From NCBI RefSeq assembly GCF_000245015.1, contig NZ_JH600070.1, positions 2,746,079 through 2,810,078 of the forward strand: a stretch of 64,000 nt of DNA. The letters run 5' to 3'. Shown here in pieces: positions 38,628 through 46,159 of the stretch. Each line of letters starts with the position of its first letter. The stretch's first letter is position 1. The notes under the pieces are model-generated. The model was not told where the DNA came from and did not search any database. It saw only the letters and a list, made by a program, of their open reading frames with translations. The DNA comes from Beggiatoa alba B18LD (lineage in GTDB: Bacteria > Pseudomonadota > Gammaproteobacteria > Beggiatoales > Beggiatoaceae). The translations under genes and the position numbers were made by a program.

Positions 38628-41600
38628 ATGTCTGTGACTCATTCTTTTCATGGTTTTCAATTTGCGGATTTATTCCGTTTAGAAACCCTTTACCGTTTTG
38701 ACCAGCAATTTTTAGATGAGTTGGCAATTCAGCAACCTGATTTAAAAGCGGATTTATTAGCCTATCGCCAAGCCAGTCGCCTTTTTACACCGATAGAAAT
38801 CAGTACATTATTGTTAGCCTGCGCACCGTATTTGGAAAATTTTCTCGCGCGTTTATTTGGGATTGAAACCGCATTAAATGGGGCTAATCAGGCGACTTTA
38901 AGCCATCAACCTGTTTTTGCCTTTAAAAAATGGTTTGTACAACGACGGGCGCGACGGCGGTTAAGTAAAGCAGAGCCTTTGCCCGCGTTTTCTACCTTGC
39001 AGGCTTGGTTAAAAGATGAGATTGAGAAATATCAATTAAATTCGTTAGATATTGAATTAGCAACAGCACAGTTAGGACAGCGTTATTTAAGCGATACTGT
39101 TTTATATCAAGCAGAAATTGAGCAATTAACGCGGTGGTGTTTGCACGGATTACGCGAGCCTGAAGGACAGAATTTTGTTAAAAACTGGGTGAGTTTTCAA
39201 TTACCGCAACAACGCAATCATGCCCAATTAATTCAAACAATTCCGATTCAACATCAAGGTGTTTCTTGTTTAAGCAGTGCAAAACAACATCCACGCGAAG
39301 GCTTTAATTTAACCGATGCACGTTACTCAGCGCGAGCGGTGCAAAGCGAAGTTGATTATTGCGTGTATTGTCATGACCATGATGGCGATTTTTGTTCTAA
39401 AGGGTTTCCTGAGAAAAAAGGCGAGCCGTTATTAAAAATTGACCCGCTGGGCGTGACCTTAACAGGCTGTCCTTTAGGGGAAAAAATTTCCGAAATGCAC
39501 ACGCTAAAGCGTGAAGGGCAAACTATCGGCGCACTTGCAATGTTGATGGTTGATAACCCTTTCTGTCCTGCAACAGGGCATCGGATTTGTAACGATTGCA
39601 TGAAAGGCTGTATTTATCAAAAACAAGACCCCGTCGATATTCCCCAAATTGAAACCCGCATTTTAACCGATGTATTAGCCCTGCCTTATGGTGTGGAAAT
39701 TTACGATTTACTCACCCGTTGGAATCCTTTACGCCAAAAACAATATTTACCACGTAATTACAATGGTTTAAAAGTGCTGATTGCAGGACAAGGCCCAGCG
39801 GGCTTTACCCTTGCGCATCATTTATTAATGGAAGGCTTTGCCGTTGTTGGCGTGGATGGTTTAAAAATCGAGCCGTTACCGACTGAGTATTTAACGCAGC
39901 CCATTCGTGATTATGCGCAGTTACAAGAACCACTTGCAGAACGGATTATGCTCGGTTTTGGCGGTGTCGCCGAATATGGAATAACCGTGCGTTGGGATAA
40001 AAACTTTTTAAAATTAATTTATTTATCACTGTCGCGTCGTTCACATTATCAAGTGTTTGGTAGCGTGCGATTTGGGGGCACATTGACGATAGAAGAGGCG
40101 TGGGCATTGGGTTTTGACCATTTGGCTATCGCCGTCGGTGCAGGATTACCGCAAGCCTTGAATATTCCTAATAGTCTCGCGGTTGGAATGCGTCAAGCCA
40201 ATGATTTTTTAATGGCATTACAACTGACAGGCGCAGGAAAACGCGATAGTTTAGCGAATTTACAAATTCGTCTCCCCGCTGTTGTTATTGGGGGTGGATT
40301 GACGGGCGCGGATACGGCAACCGAAGTACAAGCCTATTATTTATTACAAATTGAAAAAATATTAAGTCGTTATGAAATATTAAGCACGCAGTTAGGGGAA
40401 AATGAACTACGTCAAGGCTTAAAAACGACTGACTTAGCCATTTTAGACGAATTTTTAAGTCATGCCCGTGCTGTTCGTGCTGAAAAAGCCCGCGCTCAAG
40501 CGGAAAATACTGCCCCAAATTTACGCGATTTACTGCACCAATGGGGTGGTGTAACGATTGCCTATCGTCGCCGTTTGCAAGACTCTCCCGCCTATATTCG
40601 CAATCACGAAGAATTAGACAAAGCCTTAGCTGAGGGCATTTTTTATTTAGAAAATGCCGAGCCTATCGACGCAGAATTAGACACAGCGGGACATCTTAAA
40701 GCCCTACATTTTCAACGCAATGGCGAACGCCTCACCCTGCCCGCTCGCGCTGCATTTATTGCGACAGGCGCACGTCCCAATGTTGCCTATGCGTTTGAAC
40801 ATCAAGGCAGTTTAGAACGTGATGGCTTTCAATACCGCTTATATCAGCAAAATACGCAAGGTTTCCAAGTTGCCAACTCACAACCGAGCCATTGTAAAAC
40901 TGCAGAGTTTGGCGCGTTTACTTCCTACCAAACCGACGGACACCGCGTGTCTTTAGTCGGTGACACACATCCCGTTTTTCATGGTAGCGTTGTAAAAGCC
41001 ATTGCCTCCGCTCAAAAAATTTACCCGCACATCGTCGCTAATTTTGCCGAACGTGTTCACGATAAAGGCGACGAACAGGCTTACCAAACTTTCCGCACCC
41101 ACTTACAAACCCAATTACACAGCTATGTTGTTAAAACACAACGCCGTAGCCCGCACGCGGTCGCGCTCACCGTTCACGCGCCACTGGCTGCGCGTCGTTA
41201 CCGTGCGGGGCAATTTTTCCGCGTCCAAAATTACGAAAGCCTCGCCCCTGTTATCGCAGGAGTTCGTTTACACAGCGAAGCCCTCGCCTTATTTGCCTTA
41301 ACAGTTGATGCGGATAAAGGCGAAATCACGTTTTTAATTGAAGAAACAGGCACAAGCTCACGTTTAATTGCACAAACGCCCGTCGGACAAGCCCTTGCAG
41401 TCATGGGACCAACAGGTGTGCGTACTCATATTGGGACAGGGAATGAAACTGTCTTACTGCTTGCGGAACAAGCGGGAATTGTCAACGCCTGCGCTGTTGG
41501 GCAAGCCTTACGCCAAGCGGGGAATCGAGTCATTTGCTTGGTTGCTGTGACAGATGCCAATGACATTGCTTGTCAAACAGAACTGGAAACCGCTAGCGAT

Positions 41601-42113
41601 AGGCTTATCTGGGTAACGACAACATCAACCCCATTGCCTCGCTGTCGTGCAACAGATAAACAAGTGATAGGCACATTATTAGACGCTTTACGCCACTACG
41701 CACAAGCGGGAGAAAATCCATTATTATCAACTGTTAATCGCGTTTTAGTTTTAGGTGGTGCGGATTTATTGCACAGCATACAAAATGCCCGCTGTGGTGA
41801 ATTACATGATTATTTCGCGCCGAATACGACTTTTACAGGTGCGGTGTACAGCACAATGCAATGTATGCTGAAAGGCGTTTGTGCACAGTGTTTACAATGG
41901 CAAATAGACCCAACGACAGGACAACGTACGAAAGCCGTTTTCGCCTGCTCGTGGCAAGAACAACCCTTAGAATGGATTGATATTGATAATTTAACCGCCC
42001 GTTTACAACAAAATACGGTACAGGAATATTTAAGTCAGCAGTGGCTGGGGTATTTGTGGGGGAGTAATAATAATCTCAATATTTTGTCTGATGGGACTGA
42101 TAGATTTATTTAA
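38628..42113 (+). CDS. Large iron-sulfur flavoprotein: GltD-like FAD module fused to PyrK-like reductase module
   Basis: A 1161-residue cytoplasmic protein. Residues 1-240 are unrecognised. Cysteines CVYC (245-248) and C256, GCPLG near 284, and the CNDCMKGC cluster near 320 resemble the Fe-S region of GltD/DPYD proteins. Two dinucleotide folds follow: VLIAGQGPAGFTLA near 382 (FAD) and VVIGGGLTGADTA near 552 (NAD(P)H). From about 832 there is a ferredoxin-reductase-like domain (YRAGQFFRVQN) ending in CMLKGVCAQC near 1079, the [2Fe-2S] motif of dihydroorotate dehydrogenase electron-transfer subunits. The likely role is NAD(P)H-linked electron transfer, possibly bifurcating; substrate unknown. 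Similar very long proteins are annotated as FAD-dependent oxidoreductases. It shares the Fur-box region with fbpA. Confidence 0.82.
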   Translation: MSVTHSFHGFQFADLFRLETLYRFDQQFLDELAIQQPDLKADLLAYRQASRLFTPIEISTLLLACAPYLENFLARLFGIETALNGANQATLSHQPVFAFKKWFVQRRARRRLSKAEPLPAFSTLQAWLKDEIEKYQLNSLDIELATAQLGQRYLSDTVLYQAEIEQLTRWCLHGLREPEGQNFVKNWVSFQLPQQRNHAQLIQTIPIQHQGVSCLSSAKQHPREGFNLTDARYSARAVQSEVDYCVYCHDHDGDFCSKGFPEKKGEPLLKIDPLGVTLTGCPLGEKISEMHTLKREGQTIGALAMLMVDNPFCPATGHRICNDCMKGCIYQKQDPVDIPQIETRILTDVLALPYGVEIYDLLTRWNPLRQKQYLPRNYNGLKVLIAGQGPAGFTLAHHLLMEGFAVVGVDGLKIEPLPTEYLTQPIRDYAQLQEPLAERIMLGFGGVAEYGITVRWDKNFLKLIYLSLSRRSHYQVFGSVRFGGTLTIEEAWALGFDHLAIAVGAGLPQALNIPNSLAVGMRQANDFLMALQLTGAGKRDSLANLQIRLPAVVIGGGLTGADTATEVQAYYLLQIEKILSRYEILSTQLGENELRQGLKTTDLAILDEFLSHARAVRAEKARAQAENTAPNLRDLLHQWGGVTIAYRRRLQDSPAYIRNHEELDKALAEGIFYLENAEPIDAELDTAGHLKALHFQRNGERLTLPARAAFIATGARPNVAYAFEHQGSLERDGFQYRLYQQNTQGFQVANSQPSHCKTAEFGAFTSYQTDGHRVSLVGDTHPVFHGSVVKAIASAQKIYPHIVANFAERVHDKGDEQAYQTFRTHLQTQLHSYVVKTQRRSPHAVALTVHAPLAARRYRAGQFFRVQNYESLAPVIAGVRLHSEALALFALTVDADKGEITFLIEETGTSSRLIAQTPVGQALAVMGPTGVRTHIGTGNETVLLLAEQAGIVNACAVGQALRQAGNRVICLVAVTDANDIACQTELETASDRLIWVTTTSTPLPRCRATDKQVIGTLLDALRHYAQAGENPLLSTVNRVLVLGGADLLHSIQNARCGELHDYFAPNTTFTGAVYSTMQCMLKGVCAQCLQWQIDPTTGQRTKAVFACSWQEQPLEWIDIDNLTARLQQNTVQEYLSQQWLGYLWGSNNNLNILSDGTDRFI

Positions 42114-42996
42114 TCAGCGATTTATTCGTTTGTTGGTTAAATTTGTCCCAAGGCAAAGATTCAAAAAATTGAGTGACTTTCTCATATGTTGGTTCAAAGG
42201 CTGGGAGAGATTCAACTGTTGTGGTTAAGTCTTGATATCTCTCACCAGAACGCCGTTTAACTTCAGGGTCACGCATTCCATTTTGATGCAGTAACGGCTC
42301 TAAATTTTTACCAATACTTTTTTTATGTAAAGTGTCGAGTATTTTATACTTCATATCAGTATAAACGTCTTGAAAATTATCAATTAAAAAATTTAAATCA
42401 TAAATATCTTGTTCTCGATTTCTTTTTCTAATTTTTTGTTGTAAAACAGAACGAAACTTTTCCGCAATAACATCTATGAGTGCATATACTTGTATGGTTG
42501 TTTCACTATCTATATAAATAGAATCAATGTTATAACAAGGTTCATTTAAGCTGTAATCAATTTGTATAATGGTAGAAAAGGGTTTCTCTAATTGTTTTAA
42601 GTTCATCCCATTTTTATACGCATAACCAATTTTTATCACAATGGTTGGAAATGTTCCTATAGCGTTTGGCTTTATCTCATGAGATTGACATTTGCATTTC
42701 ATGCCATAATTCACTTCAGTTTCAGCAATATCCATTGCATCATTAAAGGTTTGTAAAAAAGTTGCTACATCAATATCCGCTAATTTTTGCCCTGTAGAAA
42801 AATCTATATCTTTTGTATAGCGGTCATTTTGATAGAAAATCCCTAACAACATTCCTCCTTTCATAATCATAAAAGGACGTAATGTTTCTGTATTGGAGAT
42901 AGCTTTTAAAATAATATGAATAGCTTGCCTAAATGGTAATTGTGCTTGCGGAGATGATGAAACCCATTGTTCAATATTTTGATGTGTTAGATACAT
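42106..42996 (-). CDS. AbiEii-like nucleotidyltransferase toxin (type IV TA)
   Basis: A 296-residue protein of the AbiEii/AbiGii family (DUF1814, DNA polymerase beta-like nucleotidyltransferase). MKGGMLLGIFY near residue 44 and RYTKDIDFSTG near residue 58 match the family's G-G-x-L and T-x-DID-F motifs (catalytic acidic pair), and a KIGY...QIDYS segment supplies the third acidic residue. AbiEii toxins modify RNA or tRNA ends and cause growth arrest or phage abortive infection. ATG 42996 is chosen over TTG 43008. The 5' end overlaps the antitoxin gene by 26 bp and the 3' end overlaps the convergent flavoprotein gene by 8 bp. Confidence 0.87.
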   Translation of the reverse strand: MYLTHQNIEQWVSSSPQAQLPFRQAIHIILKAISNTETLRPFMIMKGGMLLGIFYQNDRYTKDIDFSTGQKLADIDVATFLQTFNDAMDIAETEVNYGMKCKCQSHEIKPNAIGTFPTIVIKIGYAYKNGMNLKQLEKPFSTIIQIDYSLNEPCYNIDSIYIDSETTIQVYALIDVIAEKFRSVLQQKIRKRNREQDIYDLNFLIDNFQDVYTDMKYKILDTLHKKSIGKNLEPLLHQNGMRDPEVKRRSGERYQDLTTTVESLPAFEPTYEKVTQFFESLPWDKFNQQTNKSLIK

Positions 42997-43876
42997 AACG
43001 CTGAGCAAATTCTACATTGATGGATAAAGACCAATCTTCGTCATAAATTGGAGAAAATTCATGTAGGTGGCTCAATTTTTTAGAGCTACCGCGTTCATTT
43101 TTCGCCTCTTTTTGCCATGTTGTTATCTGTTCATGTTGTACCCCAAGCATTTTGTCTAATACAAAACCCACTCGCGCAATATCAATTTTTTTGTTTTGTG
43201 GATTTTTTAGCGCGGTAATAATTTGTTTTGCATATTTTTTTCCATGTTCTAAATAAACCTCTAAAACATGTTCCTCCCCGCCACATAATTCAGGTTTTCT
43301 TAGCATATCGATAAATGTTTTACCGATTGAACTAACTCGGATAGGCGTGTTCTTTATTTGGACAGGCTCAATAATGTTTGACTCATGCGCTATAATCACT
43401 TGCTCTTGATTGATTATCTGGGTTTTTGTAAGTGGATATTTAGGGATGAAATTTGAAGGGATTGTCGTGTCATTTGGTAAACGTGTTTTTATGTCTCTCA
43501 GCGCATTGTCACGCCATATTTTTTGATTACAAACGGTAAATATAATTTCTCTAGGAATTTTATCTGTCAATTCATACCATTCCATTGCACTAATATATGA
43601 AAGATATCCATAAGGATATAAGCAGCAAATAATTTCTTTTGTACTGTATGTTGGTTTACCTGCTATTAGATAGTAAATATGTTTTTCTGGTTCACCTCTT
43701 TCATGCAAGATACCGATATTTAGTAATTTATTTACAACATCCGCGTAATTTATTTTTTCAGGAGTAAAAGAATAAATTTGCTCATAAAGACGCGCTTTTG
43801 TTATTACAGAGAAAGGATATTCATTTAATATCCAGTAGATTATTTTTTCTTTTATGTTATTATGCTTAGCGTTCAT
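42971..43876 (-). CDS. AbiEi-like antitoxin/transcriptional regulator
   Basis: A 301-residue protein upstream of, and overlapping, the AbiEii-like toxin. The N-terminal 70 residues look like a winged helix (IKEKIIYWILNEYPFSVITK... VVNKLLNIGILHERG), as in AbiEi antitoxins, followed by the family's YGYLSYISAMEWYELTD block (residues about 88-104) and a C-terminal domain rich in basic residues. Known AbiEi proteins bind inverted repeats in their own promoter and repress it; here a perfect palindrome starts 6 bp upstream of the start codon and overlaps the -10 box. Confidence 0.82.
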   Translation of the reverse strand: MNAKHNNIKEKIIYWILNEYPFSVITKARLYEQIYSFTPEKINYADVVNKLLNIGILHERGEPEKHIYYLIAGKPTYSTKEIICCLYPYGYLSYISAMEWYELTDKIPREIIFTVCNQKIWRDNALRDIKTRLPNDTTIPSNFIPKYPLTKTQIINQEQVIIAHESNIIEPVQIKNTPIRVSSIGKTFIDMLRKPELCGGEEHVLEVYLEHGKKYAKQIITALKNPQNKKIDIARVGFVLDKMLGVQHEQITTWQKEAKNERGSSKKLSHLHEFSPIYDEDWSLSINVEFAQRYVSNTSKY

Positions 43877-43881
43877 TTGTT

Positions 43882-43926
43882 AATTATTTACATATAATGT
43901 CCTTAGGACATTATATGTAAATAATT
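43882..43926. promoter_or_regulatory. 45-nt perfect palindrome upstream of AbiEi (putative operator 1)
   Basis: Two 22-bp arms around one central T; the core reads AATGTCC-T-... that is, AATGTCCTTAGGACATT. It covers the -10 element of the antitoxin promoter and ends 6 bp before the antitoxin start codon. It shares its centre TCCTTAGGA with the palindrome at 43987. Confidence 0.8.
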
Positions 43927-43939
43927 TTTACAGTGTCAA
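43910..43939 (-). promoter_or_regulatory. Consensus sigma-70 promoter for AbiEi-AbiEii
   Basis: On the minus strand TTGACA (43934-43939) and TATAAT (43910-43915) are exact matches to the consensus, with an 18-bp spacer. The -10 hexamer lies inside operator palindrome 1, so binding there would block RNA polymerase. Confidence 0.8.
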
Positions 43940-43965
43940 TAGTTCTATTATTATTTATTAGGTAG

Positions 43966-43994
43966 TTGACAAGATTTACCTTTAAATTTAAGAT
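43966..43994 (+). promoter_or_regulatory. Candidate promoter of the dioxygenase-family gene
   Basis: TTGACA at 43966-43971, 17-bp spacer, TAAGAT at 43989-43994 (4 of 6). The -10 element falls inside palindrome 2, mirroring the arrangement of the divergent promoter. Confidence 0.6.
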
Positions 43995-44017
43995 AAATCC
44001 TTAGGATTTATCTTAAA
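43987..44017. promoter_or_regulatory. 31-nt perfect palindrome upstream of dioxygenase gene (putative operator 2)
   Basis: Two 15-bp arms around one central T; the core is AAATCCTTAGGATTT, with the same TCCTTAGGA centre as operator 1 and a centre-to-centre distance of 98 bp. It ends 11 bp before the start codon of the plus-strand gene. Confidence 0.75.
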
Positions 44018-44028
44018 AAATAAAAACT

Positions 44029-44706
44029 ATGTTAAAAACCACCCTAACCAATGAAGGCTTTGCACTTATCCCGCAAATTTTTTCTGCACAAACTTGCACA
44101 GAACTGTTGGCGCAGATTCCTGCCATACAAGCGACTTCCGCAGGGACGCGCTCCTTGCTCTCTTTCGCATGGTGTGCCGATATGGTACAACAGTTAAGGG
44201 AATATCTGAAGGAAAAACAATTAATTGATTCGGGTGCCGTCGCAATACAATGTACTTATTTTGAAAAATCACTTGCCCGTAATTGGTTAATTGCGTTTCA
44301 TCAAGATTTAAGCGTTCCTGTTGTCAAACGGAGTTCACATCTTGCATTACAAGGGTGGTCAGAAAAAGAAGGACGGCTTTTTGTGCAAGCTCCTTGTGAG
44401 TTATTGGCGCAATTATTAGCGGTTCGTGTACATCTTGACCCTTGCACTGTGGCAGATGGTGCATTGCGGGTTATTCCACGCTCGCATACGCAAGGACGGA
44501 TTCCTTTACAATCACTTGCAACACATCGCCAGACCTTACCTGAGCCTGTGTTATGCCCTGCTGAACAGGGTACAGTTTTGTTAATGCGTCCGTTATTACT
44601 TCATGCGTCTTCAAAATCGACAGGGCAGGGTTTACGGCGGGTTTTACATTTTTTATTCGCGCCACGTCAGCCTGAATATGGGTTGCAGTGGCGGGAATGG
44701 GTGTGA
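44029..44706 (+). CDS. Phytanoyl-CoA dioxygenase-family protein
   Basis: A 225-residue Fe(II)/2-oxoglutarate-dependent oxygenase of the PhyH type. The HQD triad part (IAFHQDLSVPV near residue 87) and the distal His (LLLHASSKS near residue 186), followed by an Arg-containing RRVLHFLFAP strand, complete the metal and 2-oxoglutarate site. Substrate unknown. It is divergent from the AbiE pair and seems to share its control region. No Shine-Dalgarno sequence is visible. Confidence 0.8.
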   Translation: MLKTTLTNEGFALIPQIFSAQTCTELLAQIPAIQATSAGTRSLLSFAWCADMVQQLREYLKEKQLIDSGAVAIQCTYFEKSLARNWLIAFHQDLSVPVVKRSSHLALQGWSEKEGRLFVQAPCELLAQLLAVRVHLDPCTVADGALRVIPRSHTQGRIPLQSLATHRQTLPEPVLCPAEQGTVLLMRPLLLHASSKSTGQGLRRVLHFLFAPRQPEYGLQWREWV

Positions 44707-44811
44707 AATTGGTCTTGCGATGAAAAAAATTATCGCAAGCGTCATTTTTGTCATATTGCTGAAAAAATCGCCCTGTTCCCATTGATTAAAACCGTAATAG
44801 CCACTACCATG

Positions 44812-44982
44812 TAAGTTGTAAAACAAAACTATCACCTGTTTATTTCCACAGAAACAGTGGGAATACCTAGAAACACCTCGTTTAATTTAAATCGGTTGTG
44901 TGTGGTGAAATCTTAAGCGATTGTTATTTAAACTATCTCTTAAAGGGATTGGCAGGTGCTAGTAAGTTGCAAAACACAACTA
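44812..44982. repeat. Direct repeat pair upstream of nadA
   Basis: Two 20-mers, 44812-44831 (TAAGTTGTAAAACAAAACTA) and 44963-44982, agree at 18 of 20 positions and are 151 bp apart. The second copy is followed by ACTTA, giving an imperfect inverted repeat (TAAGTT...AACTTA) just before the nadA ribosome-binding site. The rest of the 295-bp gap from the dioxygenase gene shows no other clear feature. Confidence 0.4.
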
Positions 44983-45001
44983 ACTTATGAGGCGAATGAT
45001 T

Positions 45002-46102
45002 ATGGGTACTCCTGCAATTGAAATTGACCGTTATGTCGCATTAAGTGATGCGGAATGTGATGAGCGTATTCGAGCGGCGAAAGCAACTTTAGGCGATAAC
45101 TTAGTAATTTTAGGACATCATTATCAGCGGGAAGAGGTATTTAAATATGCCGATTTTTCTGGAGATTCCTTAAAGTTATCTAAACAAGCCGCGCAGTCTA
45201 AAGCGCGATATATTGTGTTTTGTGGCGTGCATTTTATGGCGGAAGTGGCGGACATTATGAGCCGTCCTGAACAGATTTCGATATTGCCTGATTTAGCAGC
45301 GGGTTGTTCGATGGCGGATATGGCGAACTTGGCAATGGTTGAGCGGGCTTGGCAGGAATTAGCGCGTTATATCGATGTAGAGTCAGCCGTTACGCCCGTG
45401 ACTTATATTAATTCGGCAGCGGATTTAAAAGCCTTTTGCGGTCGGCATGGGGGCATTGTTTGTACCTCTAGCAATGCACGGCAGGTTTTAGAGTGGTCGT
45501 TTCAGCAAAAAGAGAAAATTCTGTTTTTCCCTGACCAGCATTTAGGACGCAATACGGGCTATAAGATGGGTATCCCATTAGAACAGATGGTTGTGTGGGA
45601 TTTTAATCAACCACGTGGCGGTTTGACCCCTGAGCAAATTAAACAGGCAAAAATGATTTTGTGGAAAGGTTTTTGTTCTGTACATCAAATGTTTCAACCG
45701 CAACATATTGATAATTTTTTAGCGAAATATCCTGAAACGAAAGTAATTTCACACCCTGAATCGATGTTCGAAGTCTGTCAAAAGTCGGATGAAGTCGGTT
45801 CTACGGAATACATTATTAAAACCGTGAAAGCCTCGCCTGCGGGTTCTCGTTGGTTAGTCGGTACAGAGTTAAATCTCGTCAATCGTCTCGCGCATGAGTG
45901 TAAGCCTTTGGGGATTAATGTACATTTTATGTCGCCGACGGTGTGCATGTGTTCTACGATGTTCCGCACTGACCCACAGCATTTATTGTGGACGTTAGAA
46001 AATTTAGTCGCGGGGCGGGTAGTGAATCAAATTAAAGTCGCGCCGAGTGAAACCGAGCAAGCGAAATTAGCGTTGCAACGGATGTTTGATGTCAGTCCGT
46101 AA
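45002..46102 (+). CDS. nadA: Quinolinate synthase A
   Basis: Condenses iminoaspartate with dihydroxyacetone phosphate to quinolinate in NAD biosynthesis; needs a [4Fe-4S] cluster. The protein (366 residues) has the three-domain NadA pattern: LGHHYQREEV near residue 40, VFCGVHFMAEVADI (first cluster Cys), YINSAADLKAFCG, HPES, VGTE, and CMCSTM (C-terminal cluster Cys) near residue 315. I chose ATG 45002 because GAGGCG lies 7 bp before it; two earlier in-frame ATGs (44987, 44996) lack such a site. nadB and nadC are not in the window. Confidence 0.95.
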   Translation: MGTPAIEIDRYVALSDAECDERIRAAKATLGDNLVILGHHYQREEVFKYADFSGDSLKLSKQAAQSKARYIVFCGVHFMAEVADIMSRPEQISILPDLAAGCSMADMANLAMVERAWQELARYIDVESAVTPVTYINSAADLKAFCGRHGGIVCTSSNARQVLEWSFQQKEKILFFPDQHLGRNTGYKMGIPLEQMVVWDFNQPRGGLTPEQIKQAKMILWKGFCSVHQMFQPQHIDNFLAKYPETKVISHPESMFEVCQKSDEVGSTEYIIKTVKASPAGSRWLVGTELNLVNRLAHECKPLGINVHFMSPTVCMCSTMFRTDPQHLLWTLENLVAGRVVNQIKVAPSETEQAKLALQRMFDVSP

Positions 46103-46117
46103 CGGTTAAGAAGGATT

Positions 46118-46150
46118 AGGACTGGTAGTCCTCACAGGACTGCCAGTCCT
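46118..46150. terminator. 15-bp hairpin between nadA and the Wzt-like gene
   Basis: AGGACTGGTAGTCCT and AGGACTGCCAGTCCT pair around a CAC spacer with a single mismatch; each arm is itself made of AGGACT/AGTCCT halves. It lies between convergent stop codons, so it may terminate both, but its tandem make-up also suits a dispersed repeat element. Confidence 0.6.
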
Positions 46151-46159
46151 GACAGCGTT

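Noticed and set aside
44471-44835. Minus-strand frames over the end of the dioxygenase gene and the gap after it
   Set aside because: Mostly antisense to the dioxygenase-family gene, with no motif or ribosome-binding site.
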